A DNA stretch of 64,000 bases, taken from assembly GCF_026151205.1 (NCBI RefSeq), contig NC_087079.1, positions 3,677,230 to 3,741,229 on the forward strand. The letters are read 5' to 3'. The DNA is from Bolinopsis microptera (Eukaryota; Ctenophora; Tentaculata; Lobata; Bolinopsidae). The notes below the pieces were generated by a model. That model was not told where the DNA came from and did no database searches. It saw only the letters and a list, made by a program, of their open reading frames with translations. The first letter of the stretch is position 1; each line of letters opens with the position of its first letter. Position numbers and translations under genes: made by a program. Positions 48,251 to 60,708 of the stretch are shown piece after piece.

Positions 48251-48415
48251 CTTTGATCATCTGCTGAACAATAACAGCCCCAGAAACACCCAAACCAGTC
48301 CCCAAGGTCCCCACTAATCCAAAGACCCAGGGCTGGTCCCACTTTATCTTTTACCAGATCCCTTGAAGTTGGGTTTATTGGTGTTCTAGAACCTGGTCCT
48401 GTAGGGCTAGGTGTT
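48251..48415 (-). CDS. Possible exon, frame uncertain
   Basis: It lies between a CTGTAG acceptor and a GTAGGT donor on the minus strand. The first half reads well in one frame ('TPSPTGPGSRTPINP', then 'DLVKDK'). The second half reads best one base out ('WDQPWVFGLVGTLG' followed by a hydrophobic 'GVSGAVIVQQMIK'). A single-base error at about 48345 would join them into a small membrane-protein exon. Not recognised. Confidence 0.35.
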
Positions 48416-48565
48416 CTACAGAGGGTGAGAGGGAGTGTCTCCCTGGCTAGGTGTCTCTTACAGAGGGTGAGAGGGAGTGTCTCCCTGGCTAGCTGTCTCC
48501 TACAGAGGGTGAGAGGGAGTGTCTCCCTGGCGAGTTGTCTCCTACAGAGGGTGAGAGGGAGTGTT
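48416..48565 (-). repeat. 42-bp minisatellite repeating a splice acceptor
   Basis: On the minus strand the unit holds 'cactccctctcaccctctgt' followed by ag|g: a polypyrimidine tract and AG. About 3.5 copies end at the exon boundary 48416/48415. Because 42 is a multiple of three, an in-frame 14-residue repeat (LARETLPLTLCRRQ) also appears. Confidence 0.8.
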
Positions 48566-48739
48566 CGGGGGAGTAGGCGGGTGCACATCATTTTCTTTAT
48601 CCTATATAAAGTCTATGATGTTAATTTGGTACAACTTCAGGTGAAAGTTAAATAGTTTATAGTAGAAATATGTTGAACAATAAAATATTATGTTTTTGGA
48701 TGACTTTGATTGGATACCTGGAAAATCTTCTGCTTAAAA

Positions 48740-51180
48740 TGGATCTCAATTATTTTGTGGTGACTTTAATTTCCATGTTGATGACATTTTACAATAATGC
48801 TGCCCAGAATTTATTGCTCTTTTGAGAGCAAAGGCTTCCTTCAGCATGTCGACTCTCCTATCACATCTCCGGACGGACACTGGACTTGTTATTTACTCTA
48901 GGACTGTGTAAGTGACTTCATTGTCTGTAACAGTATGATGGTAGAGACAAGCACACTGGAAACCAGCTATGATCACTATCTATTAAGTTTAGGTTCCAGG
49001 CACATTCGATCTTCATAACGCTCGTACATATGAAGGAAAAAGATGTCAGAGAGCTAAGAAAATGACATCGATAAGTTAGGGAAGATCTGTTTTGTTCAGA
49101 GCTTAACCTTTCTGTTTATCAATCCTTAGTCGAGGCTGTGAACCTTATCAAATTGCTTGAATCAAGGTGCTAGACAAAATCCCATTATTACGAAACGATT
49201 TACTGCTGAAAAGTCTGATTTTTGGGATAATAAATGTCAAAATTGCGGTCAGAGGAGAGGAGAAGGGCAAAACGAAAAGCCAAAATAAGTATCCAGAGAA
49301 TGATGAGTTAAAAACTACTCATTTTGCAAAATGTGTTGACGCAGAAATCACTATCAATCGAGCTAGGGATTGCTACTATGATAAACGCTCAGTTCTTGCC
49401 AAAGGAGACTCGAAAGGGACCTATAAAGTCATAAATAAACTTTAGATCAAGGAATTATGGCTCCATCAAATTGCCAAATGGTGAAGATATCTAAGTGGCT
49501 TGCAAACTCAAGACTTTCTTCGATCAAAATAGTAAAGGACATTTACTCTAATATTGAGAAGGAAATTCAAAACACTTCCCTAAAGGTCAAGGTACCAAGG
49601 TTATATTCGATAGAGTAATGCAAAGTGTAGACTTAATCGTTTAGGAAAGTTCTCTTATCGATCTTGAACCTTAATTAAGAGTCTTCCCAATAAATCAAGG
49701 CGTACTCGATGTCAATACCAATGTAGCTCTTCAAGAATGCTTACCCGAGCTTCTCCCAATCTATCCTTTACATCGTGAATGAATTCATAAGAGTCGGAAA
49801 GTTTCATCTCCTAAAAGAAGATTATTAGGCTGGACTAAGAAACTACCTTAGATGTTGATGAGCTGAAAAAATATCGACGATAGCAATCTAACTATCTGTC
49901 CAAAATACTAGAAAAAAGTAGTTCCATTGCAATTAAATGTATTTGCTGTGTCAAACACCTGTTTTCCATATCAATAGGCTATAGAAATTCCATCGTGTTG
50001 AAACTGCAGTTAACAAATACATAATGATATTCTAATGATGATTGACAGCAAATCGAATTGTTGTGCTTTACTCTTAGATTATCAGCTTGCTTTCGAACCA
50101 TAAACTAACCTCCTTCTTCGAACTCAAGAATGGGTATGGTATACAGAACTAGCACTCAGCTGGTTACAAATGTTACCTTATAATCGCACATTCAAGGTTA
50201 AAGAGTAAAAATAGCCAAGCTTCTGAGGCTATCTGGATACTTGGTGTTCCCAAGGATCCATTTTAGGACATACTGATCATATTGTATACAGAGATCTTGA
50301 AGAAAGTGTCACAAATTGGTTTCTCGATCATTTGTATGCAGATGCACCCACAGGTGTACTTTACTTTTGATGTCATGTTCTAATCTGATTTAACAGCTGT
50401 GAAAAATTGCTTTCTGGAGATAAAGCAAGGGATGACAGTTAATTTCCTAAAACGGATGATGAAAAACAGAGTTCATTGATATAGGGTCCATATGTCCGCC
50501 CATCCAGACAAGGGATTTAGGAGGACCTCTCAATCTGCCCTGTTAGCAAGGCCTAGAACTGTGGATTCCTTTTCGATCACCAAATGAATTCTGATCTCAA
50601 AAATAAATGCTGTCTCCAAAGTTATGTTATTTGAATCAAAGGGACTTCTAGCAAGAATCGGTTCGAAGCTTTCCCATGACAAAAGTTCAGTTAGTTCACT
50701 CCATTATCCTCTGTTTCATAGACTACTGACAAATCAGTCTATTATGTTTAACTGAAAGAATCTCCATAAGCTACAAAGAGATACAGAACAATGCTGTAGA
50801 TTTATCTTTGGTCTTTACGGAGAAAAGATACGTGAAACCTATCATGCCTTACTCAAAACGCTCCACTTTATAGCTGTTCGTTCACGACTAAGTTCAAAAT
50901 ATCACTTCTGGTCTTCAAGTGTCTTTATTAAACATAGCCCCTCAGTACTTACAAGGGATCCGTCAATCTAAGGAAGTACGAAGACGAGTTCCGACTAGAT
51001 GATGACTTTTATTTGTTGAAGTTCCTCCAGCTCCTCATTTCAGACGATCGATGCTGCATTATGTTTGTGGACCAAAAATTTGAATGAACTACCCTACTCA
51101 GTGGATCATATTCAATCTGTAGAATGTTTTAAAAAATGCCCTAAGACGTTTTATTTCCATAGCTTTTGATTAATATTTCT
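48740..51180 (+). pseudogene. Decayed non-LTR retrotransposon (EN-RT)
   Basis: Fragments in changing frames follow LINE order. 'GDFNFHVDD' and 'LQHVDSPITSPDGHW' (about 48760-48900) come from the endonuclease. 'RDCYYDKRSVLAKGD' (about 49360) is from the linker. 'VPQGSILG'-like sequence and 'HLYADDT'-like sequence (about 50230-50350) come from the reverse transcriptase, and an 'APQYLQGIRQS' tail lies near 50940. Stops and frameshifts occur every few dozen codons, so it is much older than the LINE at 17-21 kb. The motif wording differs from that element and suggests another clade. Confidence 0.7.
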
Positions 51181-52330
51181 AAATATTTGTCCATAATGTC
51201 TGAACTGATGTGAAAGGTGCATAATTTTTGGTAACTTCATACAAATATTTGTTCATAAAATCTGAACAATGTTTAAAAAGTCCATATCTTGCTATTTCAA
51301 CACTAAGTCTCGCTGAAGACTTTATGTAACATCTTGGTAGGTATATTTTAATGTCGAAGCGTGTAATAAATGTTAGAATTTATTTATTTATTTATTTATA
51401 TAGAGCAGGTAGACGAGGTTGCTTAATTTATTCCATATAATTAACCATTTCCAGGTTCAAACATGACAATTTTTTCGATTTTTTTAATCTAGGCGCTAAC
51501 CTAAAGCGAAAGGAGTTAAAACGATAAGGTACTTGATGTTACATGATAAAGTTTAAATACTGTTTATATAGAAGATATTTAGAGATATATTTTTGATGCA
51601 TAATCAAGGACAAACAAGAATAATAAGAGAAATTCAAAATTAAATGTCTCCAATAGTTTGTTAAACATTTATAATAATAGATAATTTTATATCAAACCGA
51701 TAAGATGATTTTTGAATGCGATTATATTCTAATAAAGTATCAAATTCAAGTACAATCGAGTCTTTATAAGAAGAGTTTCGGAAATTAATTCAAGTTTTCG
51801 ATTTCCTCGGCAGCTCGACCAATAGTCGCCTTAGTTGAACCTTGTACACTTCAAGGTCACAGAAACAGCAGCAGGTCATAGTAACTACTGCATAGCAACA
51901 GCATAGTTACTGCATAGTTACTGCATAGTTTATGGCATAGTTTTGCATTAGCAACTGCATGTTCCCATAGTAACTATGCATTGCACAGCATTGTTCCATA
52001 GTTTTGAAACCACAGTTCATAGTTAACTTAGTTAACATAGGTAGTTAACATAGGTCTAGTTACCATTTAAAACAGTGTATATTATCACTTTATCCAACAT
52101 GAAGTTATACGTCAAATGAATATCTGAAGCAGAGTGCTACAATAAGAAACATCTGCTTTTGTTAATTGATATTTCTAGGATTTGATATCATGCTGACCAT
52201 AGGATCCACACCACTACTACCACTTGGGTGGGGCTCATGGGGACAATCCGGCGACATTCTAAAACACCTGGTATATAGCTGTCTTGTCATCAGTCTCTGG
52301 TTGTCCTGGGCGATATCTGCAGCCTGGCGA
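51181..52330. other. AT-rich non-coding with simple repeats
   Basis: Holds an (ATTT)n run at about 51379-51400 and irregular 'gcatagttact' repeats at about 51880-52060. The frame at 52166-52390 shows no family similarity. Confidence 0.45.
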
Positions 52331-52559
52331 CATCAGCGGTTGTCATGGAAACACGGGTTCATGTGGTCGGTGAGAGTGGTGGCTGTTTGAGTGGTGGTAC
52401 ATGTTGGATCTTGTTTGGTGGAGAGCTGAGCCATCGTGTTGGTACACGCGGCCTCATTATTCGTGAGTACCACAGCAAAGCCGCACCACCACCCGCTATA
52501 CTGCACCACAATGCACACTTCTGTCTGACCATGGTATGGGCGGGACATTGGCATTGCCA

Positions 52560-53110
52560 GAGTTGCAGCTGTTAATAGGATGCAAGTTCTTGTGTCTGTT
52601 AAAGTTAGCCTTGTCCGAGCAGTTGTAGCTGCATAGATCACACTGAAACTCCCTATTCCCACAGTGGTACCTCATGTGCTTGTTGAGGTGGGTCTACTGC
52701 GAGGCGGAGAAGGGACACATGTGACACTTGAAGGGTCGGATATTGCCGTGGGTCATGATGTGTCTCTTGAAGTTGCCACGGTTCATGGTGACGTAGTCAC
52801 AGTTCCCACACTGAGAGGGCTCTTTGGAGGCGCTGTGTTGGGCCATGTGACGGAGCAGTCCGCGATGTAGGCGCTGTATCGAACATCTTCCTGCAGAACA
52901 AAAAATCCCTGTATGATTCCCGCCGTTTTGTTGCGCTGCTTGAACCTTTTCTTTCCGGACTTTTTGTTGCGCTGCTTTGCGTTCCTGCTGGGCCTCCGTG
53001 CTCGTCGGACTCGGAGTGCTTCTTAGCGTGGAGCTGGAAGAAGACCTCTACCTAAACATGTGGACTTGTCACACTTGAACGGACCGTTCTTGTGGACTAG
53101 ACCCCCGTTT
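52560..53110 (-). pseudogene. Poly-zinc-finger gene fragment, frame interrupted
   Basis: On the minus strand, fingers of the non-KRAB, spaced type appear: 'CGNCDYVTMNRGNFKRH', 'FKCHMCPFSA', 'FQCDLCSYNCSDKANFNRHK'. An in-frame TAG lies in the third visible finger (at about 52695), and upstream a basic linker precedes 'GPFKCDKC'. CxxC..Y/F..KxNFxRH fingers like these occur in REST-, ZFX- and CTCF-type proteins; I cannot choose between them. The 5' edge (about 53062-53110) is repeated, inverted, at the right end of the window. Given the indels elsewhere in this region, the stop may be a sequence error. Confidence 0.6.
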
Positions 53111-53544
53111 GGAGCGATGGAGTAGTGATCAATGGAGGGGAGGTACACGCTGGGTTGAGACTCGTTGTTACAGAGAGTTGGTTCTGTGCAGTGGGTAATC
53201 TGAACGAGGGCTGAAGTCTTCAGCTGTTGCAGTGTTAGTTGAGTTGAGTCCGTCCATACATTGGGTCAATAGGTTCATTACCTGGTGGTTGTGGGATTGT
53301 GAGGTTTGGGAAGTTTGCAGTAAAGTACAAGTGGATATAAAAGTTGGAATTTCGAATTTGATTCACAGTTTGAGATATATTCACACGTTTTAATTTTTGT
53401 ATGCTTCAAAAATGCAATTCAAACATATTTCATGTGGCATCATAATAAGATAGTAAGTTACAAAAAAACAATCACCACCCCTAATAAAGATATTTAACAC
53501 TTAAAAATATAAAGTAAATTATAAACTTAGACTAGTAAAAATTC

Positions 53545-54001
53545 ATTATCAAAGTTCTTTCACTTGTTGCATGAGTTTTTTATGCTTTTTAGGATCAAAT
53601 TTTCCGAATAATTTATCTAAAATGTCCCTTCGTTCGATAGTTCCCCGCTTAATATTCAACGTATAGTTAATCCAAAGATCCGCTTTGGCTATGGAGTATA
53701 CCTCTGAAAATATTGTTACATGAGATTTAACAGAAAAATTGAAATATTGTTAAGTTGTAATACGCATTTTGCAGTAAAACACTAGTAAATGAAGATAAAT
53801 TTACAGTCGATTGCAAACAGAAATTATAAAGTTATAACAGGTAACAAGTATGATTGTAGGAATGTAAATAAACCACTTTTGCATTCTCTATGTACCCACA
53901 TTCCCTCGGATCCACAGTAACACTAGACTTATACCCCGGCCACTTGATTATGTGGAACTTTAACACCATGTCCTTTGTTAACTCCATCTTCTGAGGAAAC
54001 C

Positions 54002-54080
<79 letters not shown>

Positions 54081-54870
54081 AGATAAAGGAGACATCAGAC
54101 ACGGTATAATTTAGATAGCGAGCTAGATAACTCGTACGTAATTAGTTTAATAATTACTAATTAATAATTACTAAATACTAATTATGTGACCCACCTGAGG
54201 CCCCACATTGATATCGATGCGTACAAGCATACACACTGCTGTGGTGCAGCAATATTGAAAACATGTACCCAATCCCTTGATCCGGAAAGCACTCTCAGCT
54301 AAACTCCACTAAGTATGGCCAACCTGATACGTACATGAAATAAAGCTGTTTGATATTGCTATTATAGTAGTACAAGGATCGAGATATAAATAGATAATAA
54401 GTTAATTCTAGTATATTTTATAAAACCCTTTGACAACGATTTCATATCCCACAAGAGATATATTCAAGCCCAATAAGCGTGACCTAGAAAAAACCCATTA
54501 CTTACCTTAAAAACCTATTACTAAGTTATCTTATAATGCGCGCATAGTAAGTTGGAAACAAATTCAGGTTCCAAATAAATGACTTCTGTTGGTACGTGAC
54601 CAAACCCTAATGTACTAAAACACTACGGGAAATGCAAATACCCTCAGTTAAACTAAAATTGGTTGTCTACCTAATAAATCGGGTTTGAATCTATTAATAG
54701 TTTAAAGAACCTGCGAGTGGAACACAGGTAAAGAAGGCCTGGTAAAGAGGACATTTGTTCTTCTTTTCTTCGTATAGCACAATGACATCCTTCTTTGTCT
54801 TCTTCTTCCCTTTCTTCGGTTGTGGCTTTAATTTACCTGCTAGGCATTGGGATGGTTGGACAATGAAGTT
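53545..54870 (-). CDS. Unrecognised membrane-protein gene X, left-arm copy
   Basis: Probable exons in order on the minus strand start at about 54870, with a Lys-rich segment 'KKGKKKTKKDVIVLYEEKKN' then 'FFTCVPLAG'. About 54345-54190 holds a hydrophobic exon damaged by indels ('VSG.PYL', 'FPDQGIGYMF'). About 53998-53885 has 'MELTKDMVLKFHIIKWPGYK', and about 53705-53545 ends 'KKHKKLMQQVKEL'. 'PYLvS.ae...P' before a span faintly recalls the Frag1/DRAM/Sfk1 family, but this is weak. The exon before the (GA)n tract keeps its frame here, while the right-arm copy does not. The acceptor near 54006 abuts the GA/CT microsatellite. Confidence 0.45.
54007..54078. repeat. (AG)n microsatellite at a splice acceptor
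   Basis: About 36 AG units. On the coding (minus) strand it is the CT-rich polypyrimidine tract immediately before an acceptor of gene X. Its mate at 62951-63020 is interrupted. Confidence 0.9.
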
Positions 54871-55799
54871 GCTGCAAAAATAAAGGCACCAGAGTGTTGA
54901 AGTATGGTTTAGAATTGATAGTCATAATTTTTGCCACTAATTTAACTGTGAAACTATCATCTACATCATAATAGTGATGCAGATATTACTAGTTTTGATA
55001 ATTTGTAGAATTAGCGATGTTGGTAACTCGTAAGTCGTAAACTATATAAATCGTTAATTGAAACGGCGGATAGTGAATCAAACAGCGTAAATTTATGGAG
55101 TTAAGTGAAATTACGGCACGTGTATCAGCACGAAGCCACGCAGGCCGATATAATAATAACTTTAAAATACCTTACAGTTACTTTAAAAAGTATAAATACC
55201 TATACTAGTGATATACAGTAGTGTAGAACCTGATATATACCTGTACTAGCAGTTGATAAACAATGTGAAGCTATAAGAGCGGGGGTTGCAGCAGCAGTGG
55301 TGGCGGGTCATGTGATCTGAAGATGGGAGAGGAGGAGAGAGTTGAAGTATCACGTGATATTATGAAGGAGCAGGTTGTAAGGTTGGTCACGTGGTCTCGT
55401 GTCCGGAGTAGAGTACGTAGGTTTATCCCTCTTGAGCCGGGCTGCCAAAAACAGATATGAAGAACTTGAAAGTAGCGATATTGAGGAATTTTCATGTTTG
55501 CATGACGTCACAAAGTGGTTATTAAGTTGTAATAATATAAGAGGTCGTAAACTTTCTAGTTTTTGTACGGCTGGGTGGATTTATTCTAAATTAAAGTTAG
55601 AAACACATTTAAACGACCTTGTTTAAGATAATGATCAGAAAACTGTCAAATAATGAATGTATAATAAGTTAGATCTGCAATAAAAACCGCACCAAATGTT
55701 AAACGCTTTCAGTCAGCTCTCAGCGATAAAAACAGAACTCAGAACTCCAATAAAACTCCGCAAAACCATTCAACCGACACAGCCCATCTTGGTTTTTAA

Positions 55800-56284
55800 C
55801 TCGAGTTTTTAAACGTTAGATAACTCTCAATCTTCCTCCTGATCTGTTTTGGGGTGTGCTGATAAGTGTTCCTCTTATCTCTAGCCATGGCTTTGTAATC
55901 AACCCCGTGATCACCCACCAACCCATCCCACAACTCACACTCCACCGGAGAGAAGTGTCTGATGACTGGGGCTGTGTTCTTTGATTGCTCACGAACTTCT
56001 TCACCACTTCCGTTTCTTGGTAATCGGAGATGTCAGCAATTCCACTTTCCCTCGGGGGTCCACCTTTTTGGTGGTGGGTGGTTTCTATACGGCGGCGTTG
56101 GGGTCGCCATAGACCAGGTCTGCAAAGTTTTTCTTGATGTTTTGGATTTGTCAGGCTTCTGGGCAATGTCATTTTTAATGACGACATGGTGCTTTTTGTT
56201 GTACTGGCTTTTTGGTCTTTCGTAGTTGGTTTTTCGGACGGTACAACGACGCTTGTTACGCTGTCTTCCTCGTACTGTTACCAT
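55800..56284 (-). CDS. NOP16: NOP16 homologue, left-arm copy, frameshifted
   Basis: Intronless reading from ATG at 56284 starts MVTVRGRQRNKRR and continues 'KKHHVVIKNDI', the Nop16 N-terminal region. Further on come 'ADISDYQETEVVKKFV' and 'KPWLEIRG', matching the family's conserved C-terminal half ('DYkamarD..ny.qtp.qIrrKi'). Nop16 acts in the nucleolus in 60S ribosome assembly. At least two single-base losses shift the frame (near 56165 and 55975). The right-arm copy at 60709-61254 is correct at those places and wrong at others, so the true gene is probably intact. Confidence is for the identity, not for a working frame. Confidence 0.82.
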
Positions 56285-56639
56285 GACTACTGTGTGAGGA
56301 GGGTTAGGAATGTTTTAAAATCTAATTACATTCTATAATTTGTTAACAGTGGGGTCATAGTGATGTCATAGTCCAACTTGGTTACGAAGCACTGAAATAT
56401 TTAACTAGGCGGAAGTTGAGTGATCTCAACTTTTCAAGTGTTGTTCAATTTTGTATTATATTAACTGATGATATTATGTATTATATTACATAATAAGCTT
56501 GTGACTGAATGTAGAAAACAGTAACAATATAAGACATAGAAAACCGAAATATCCAAGCAATTTTAATCAAGTATTACTTGTTCTAAAAAAAGGGCATGAT
56601 TTACGCAAATTCCCCCTTATCGTTAATTAAATAAAGAAC

Positions 56640-56830
56640 ACACCAATTCAGTAAATTACAAAAATACTATTCTATAAATTTTTGGGTTTTCTCTGATCCC
56701 AAGGAATTAATATCAAAAGTCTTTTTCGCAACAAGGTTTCCCACAACAAGTCCTCGGTATGCAAGGCTCTCCCTTGTTCAGCTGGAGTACGTATTCCTTG
56801 TGTATACTTTTAATTACACCTGAAGATAAA
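56640..56830 (-). CDS. Possible last exon, Cys-rich C-terminus (left arm)
   Basis: After a CTTCAG acceptor on the minus strand the frame reads 'IHKEYVLQLNKGEPCIPRTC' and ends CCEKDF and a stop. The right-arm mate (60175-60346) has a different indel and runs on to '..DNIPWDQRKPN'. It is probably a gene end, possibly of gene Y upstream. Not recognised. Confidence 0.35.
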
Positions 56831-57033
56831 ACATTTTAAGTTCAGACTAGCAAGCTTCAGCAAGACAATCTATGAAAGTTTGAAAAGTGACTTTAAATTA
56901 ATACAAATAATTAATTATCATTAATTATGGAGTTCTCTAATATCCAGATAATATTTAAGTTGCATAACTAACTGGAAGTTTCGTTGACAGAATCATCAAA
57001 CACCACCTCGCCTGTCTGAAAACTATTAGTTAA

Positions 57034-57700
57034 TAGGCTGCTGAAGCTCCAATAGTGGTGAAGAACAGTCTCTTGTGAGCAGTGTAGTTCTCCAGATGTC
57101 TCACTTGTCGGCCCCAGATGAGTAGCGCGCCCGCGTACCACCCCGCGAAGAAGAATGCTGCAGACGCTAACATGAACTTGGGTATCTTGAAGTCCCAGCC
57201 TAGGTCGAGGAAGTTAAATGCGAGAGGTAAACCTGAGGGAGTTGATTGGTGATTAGATGGGGAATGTTACGGATGTTAATGTGATAACAGAATCAGAACA
57301 CGCAAGTTGTATTAAATGTTATTGCAACAACTATTTCATCTAAAAAGCTATGATATAAAAATAGTCACGACGAGAACAATATGTTCGTGCACAAAGCACA
57401 ATTACCAACAATTCTACAGTAGCGATTTGTACAAATACGGTATACAATTTGCCGGTTGGGCGGAATTTATGATCCCGTATTATAGTCTCTTATGTGGCAA
57501 TTGCCATGTGGCTCCTTAAAAAAACTTACCACTCGCCACATAGAGACTCCACATATCCTGAAGATATCCAATAATTTCTTATTCGTTTAAAAAGTAAAAT
57601 CCGGCTATCAGCTGATTCTTTATTCACAGGTTTCTTCACATTTTTCTTTACAGTTTTTTGTTTTTTTTTTGGTTGATTTGACGGGTTAGCTGAAATATTG
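57034..57700 (-). CDS. Unrecognised small membrane-protein gene Y, left-arm copy
   Basis: An upstream exon (about 57690-57530) encodes a Lys-rich segment ('KTVKKNVKKPVNKESADSR', then 'ILLFKR'). A GTAAGT donor is at about 57526. The next exon (57234-57034) starts in phase with 'LPLAFNFLDLGWDFKIP', then a membrane span ('FMLASAAFFFAGWYAG'). It continues 'RQVRHLENYTAHKRLFFTTI' and ends GASAAY before a stop. One span with a basic flank suggests a small organellar or ER membrane protein. I do not recognise the family. The copy at 59300-59990 differs by indels after WYAG. Confidence 0.5.
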
Positions 57701-58390
57701 AAATTTCTGGAGGTTACTAAGTGCTAACTACACAATTGCACATAATTACTATATGATGTAAATACAATTAATCTACTAAATGTGATATTAACGGTTATCA
57801 TGTTTAATTTATCAGCTAACTAAAATATCAGTAAAATAAAATATCAGCTACTAAAATTATCAGCTACTATATATCCAGTGTTATGTTAATTGTACACGAT
57901 GGGGAAAGTGGGGGACTAGCTGATGCCACTATTTAAGGCCACTTTATTATAATATACTGGATAAAAGCCATAGCTAAACACCCAATTTCCTACCAGATTT
58001 GCCAGTGCATATACATACACCTAAAGTGGGGAGGAATGAGATATACATTGACAGCGAGTTGTTGTTGAGTCTGATTAGAGTTGGAGGGGTCGGTGGTGTG
58101 AACAGCTCTGGAAAATCATTCATCACATCTTTGCTACAACACTTACATGTTATTGTTAATATTACACATAAAATAAATACTTAAATAACAACATTAGTTT
58201 CACTTGCTTCATGGATGTACCAAAATAGGATTTAATTATTTCTAATCATTTACTGTATCAAGAAGCCTAAGCCAAAACATTTAACACGAGTAGGTTGGGT
58301 CTATTATTACACACTATGGTGGTCATGGGAGGTAAGACTGATGACGTATCAGTGTTGAATGTACCGAATACAATCTTTAACCACAATTTG

Positions 58391-58569
58391 CTTTGCAAAC
58401 TAAAGGGCAGCAACCACACAAACTTCAGAGGTCTAAATATCAAACAACTGAGTCAAATGTCTTCATACAATTAGCACACACACAGAGAGAGAGAGGTGGC
58501 CGATAGAGAGAGAGTATGGGAGAGGGAGGGGAAGCTGTCAGTTCCACACTCGTTATCATGTACACACGC
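58391..58569. other. Spacer at the centre of the inverted duplication
   Basis: About 180 bp with no clear pairing. Holds (GA)n-rich sequence at about 58482-58532. Confidence 0.7.
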
Positions 58570-59299
58570 TTGATGTGGTTACAGATTGTTTCGTGTACAT
58601 TTCTACCTTGATACGTATCTTTCTTACTCTTGAACCATCCATAGTGTGTTAATTAATAGGACCAACAACCTTCCGTGTGTAAAGTGTTTTGGCTTAGGCT
58701 CTTGATTCAGTAAAGTGTTAGAAAATAATTAATCTATGTTGGTACATCCATGAAGCTAAAGTGAAACTTTTAATGTTGTTATTATGTGTTTTTATTTTAT
58801 TGGTAATATTAACAATAACTTGTAAGTTTGTTTAGCAGAAGATGTGGATTGATGATTTGTCAAGAGGGGTGGTTCACACCCACCGACACCTCCAGGACTT
58901 AATCAGATCAACAAACAAACTCGTTGTCAGATGTAAATCGCTTCCCTCCCCATTTTAGTTGGTATGTATTTTCCTGGCAAATCTGTAGGGAATTGGGTGT
59001 TTAGCTTTGGCTTTTATACAGTATATTAAAATAAGAGTGGCCTTAAATAGTGGGCACAGCTAGTTCTCACCCACTTTCCATCTGTGTACAATTTAACATA
59101 ACACTGGTATTTTTGTTAGCTGATATTTTAGTTAGACTGATATTTTAGTTTACTGATTATTTTAGTTAGTGAATAAAATAATCGATGATTATCGTTAATA
59201 TAACATTTTGTTAGATTATTGTATTTATTCATCATTATTGTATTTATGTGCAATTGTTGTAGTAGTTAGCACGTAGTACCATCTGAACTTTCTATATTT

Positions 59300-59990
59300 C
59301 AGCTAAACCCGTCAAATCAACCACAAAAACTGTAAAGAAAAATGTGAAGAAACCTGTGAATAAAGATACAGCTGATAGACGGATTTTACTTTTTAAACGG
59401 ATATGAATTAGTGGATGATCTAGGATATGTGGAGTCTCTATGTGGCTAGTGGGTAAGTTTAAGGGAGGCCAATGGCAAATTGGCACATAGAGACTATAAT
59501 ACGGTGGGGATCAGAAATTACGCCCAACCGCAAATTGTATACCGTATTTTGTACAATCGCTTTACTGTTAGAGAATTGTTGGTAATTGTTCTTTGTGCAC
59601 CAACCGTACATATTGGTTCTCGTCAGTGACTATTTTTATATCATAGCTTTTTAGATGAAATAGTTGTTGCAATAACATTTAATACAACTTTTGCTGTTGT
59701 TCTGATACTGTTATCACATTTTAACAGTCCGTACAATCCCCATCTAATCACCAATCAACTCCCTCAGGTTTACCTCTCGCATTTAACTTCCTCGACCTAG
59801 GCTGGGACTTCAAGATACCCAAGTTCATGTTAGCGTCTGCAGCATTCTTCTTCGCGGGGTGGTACGCGGGCGGTATCATTTCTTGGGCGCCGACAAGTGA
59901 GACATCTGGAGTACTCCACTGCTCACAAGAGACTGTTCTTCACCACTATTGGAGCTTCAGGCAGGCCTATTACTAATAGTTTCAGACAGG
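59300..59990 (+). CDS. Gene Y, right-arm copy
   Basis: Mirror of 57034-57700. 'LPLAFNFLDLGWDFKIP' and the membrane span (about 59768-59875) are intact. Afterwards the frame changes ('GIISWAPTSETSG' where the left arm has 'ALLIWGRQVRHLE'), because of a few-base difference near 59875-59890. The preceding exon also differs ('atgaattagtggatgatc'). Confidence 0.45.
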
Positions 59991-60708
59991 GCGAGGTGGT
60001 GTTTGATGATTCTGTCAACGAAACTTCCAGTTAGTTATGCAACTTAAATATCATATTAGAGAACTTCATAATTAATGATAATTATTATTTTGTATAATTT
60101 TAACGTCACTTTTCAAACTTTCATAGATTGTCTTGCTGATGCTTGTAGTCCTGAACTTAAAATGTTTTTATCTTTCAGGGGTGTATTTAAAAGTAGTAAA
60201 CAAGGAGTACGTACTCCAGCTGTAACAAGGGAGAGCTGCATAACGAGGACTTGTTGTGGAAACTTGTTGCTAGAAAAAGACTTTGATAATATACCTTGGG
60301 ATCAGAGAAAACCCAATATTTATAGCATAGTTTTTGTAAATTTATGACTGGTGTGTTCTTTATTTAATTAACGATAGGGGAATTTGCGGTAAATCATGCC
60401 CGCTTTTTTTTAGAACAAGTAATCTGATAAATTGTTGATCTTTCGGTTTTCTATGTCTTATATTGTTACAGTTTTCTACATTCAGTCACAAGCTTATTAT
60501 GTAATATAATACATAATATCTATCAGTTAATTTTAATACAAAATTGAAAACACTTTTGAAAGTGAGATCACTCAACTTCCGCCTAGTTAAATATTTCAGT
60601 GCTTCGTAACCAAGTTGGACTATGACATCACTATGACCCCATGTTAACAAATTAATAAATGTAATTAGATTTTAAAAATCATTTCCTAACCCTCCTCACA
60701 CAGTAGTC

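Larger units (their letters stand above)
53062..58390 (+). repeat. Left arm of a very large inverted duplication
   Basis: It matches the reverse complement of about 58570-64000 throughout, exons and introns alike, with frequent 1-3 base indels. The match begins near 53062, within the zinc-finger fragment, and runs to 'aatctttaaccac' near 58385. The mate arm is cut by the window end. Confidence 0.93.

Noticed and set aside
52166-52575. Plus-strand frames with hydrophobic or Gly-rich stretches
   Set aside because: They overlap or abut a minus-strand zinc-finger reading and lack splice or family support.
55399-55626. Plus-strand 75-residue frame 'SGVEYVGLSLLSRAAK'
   Set aside because: It runs opposite to all genes in the arm, and the matching segment of the mirror arm is not open in this frame.
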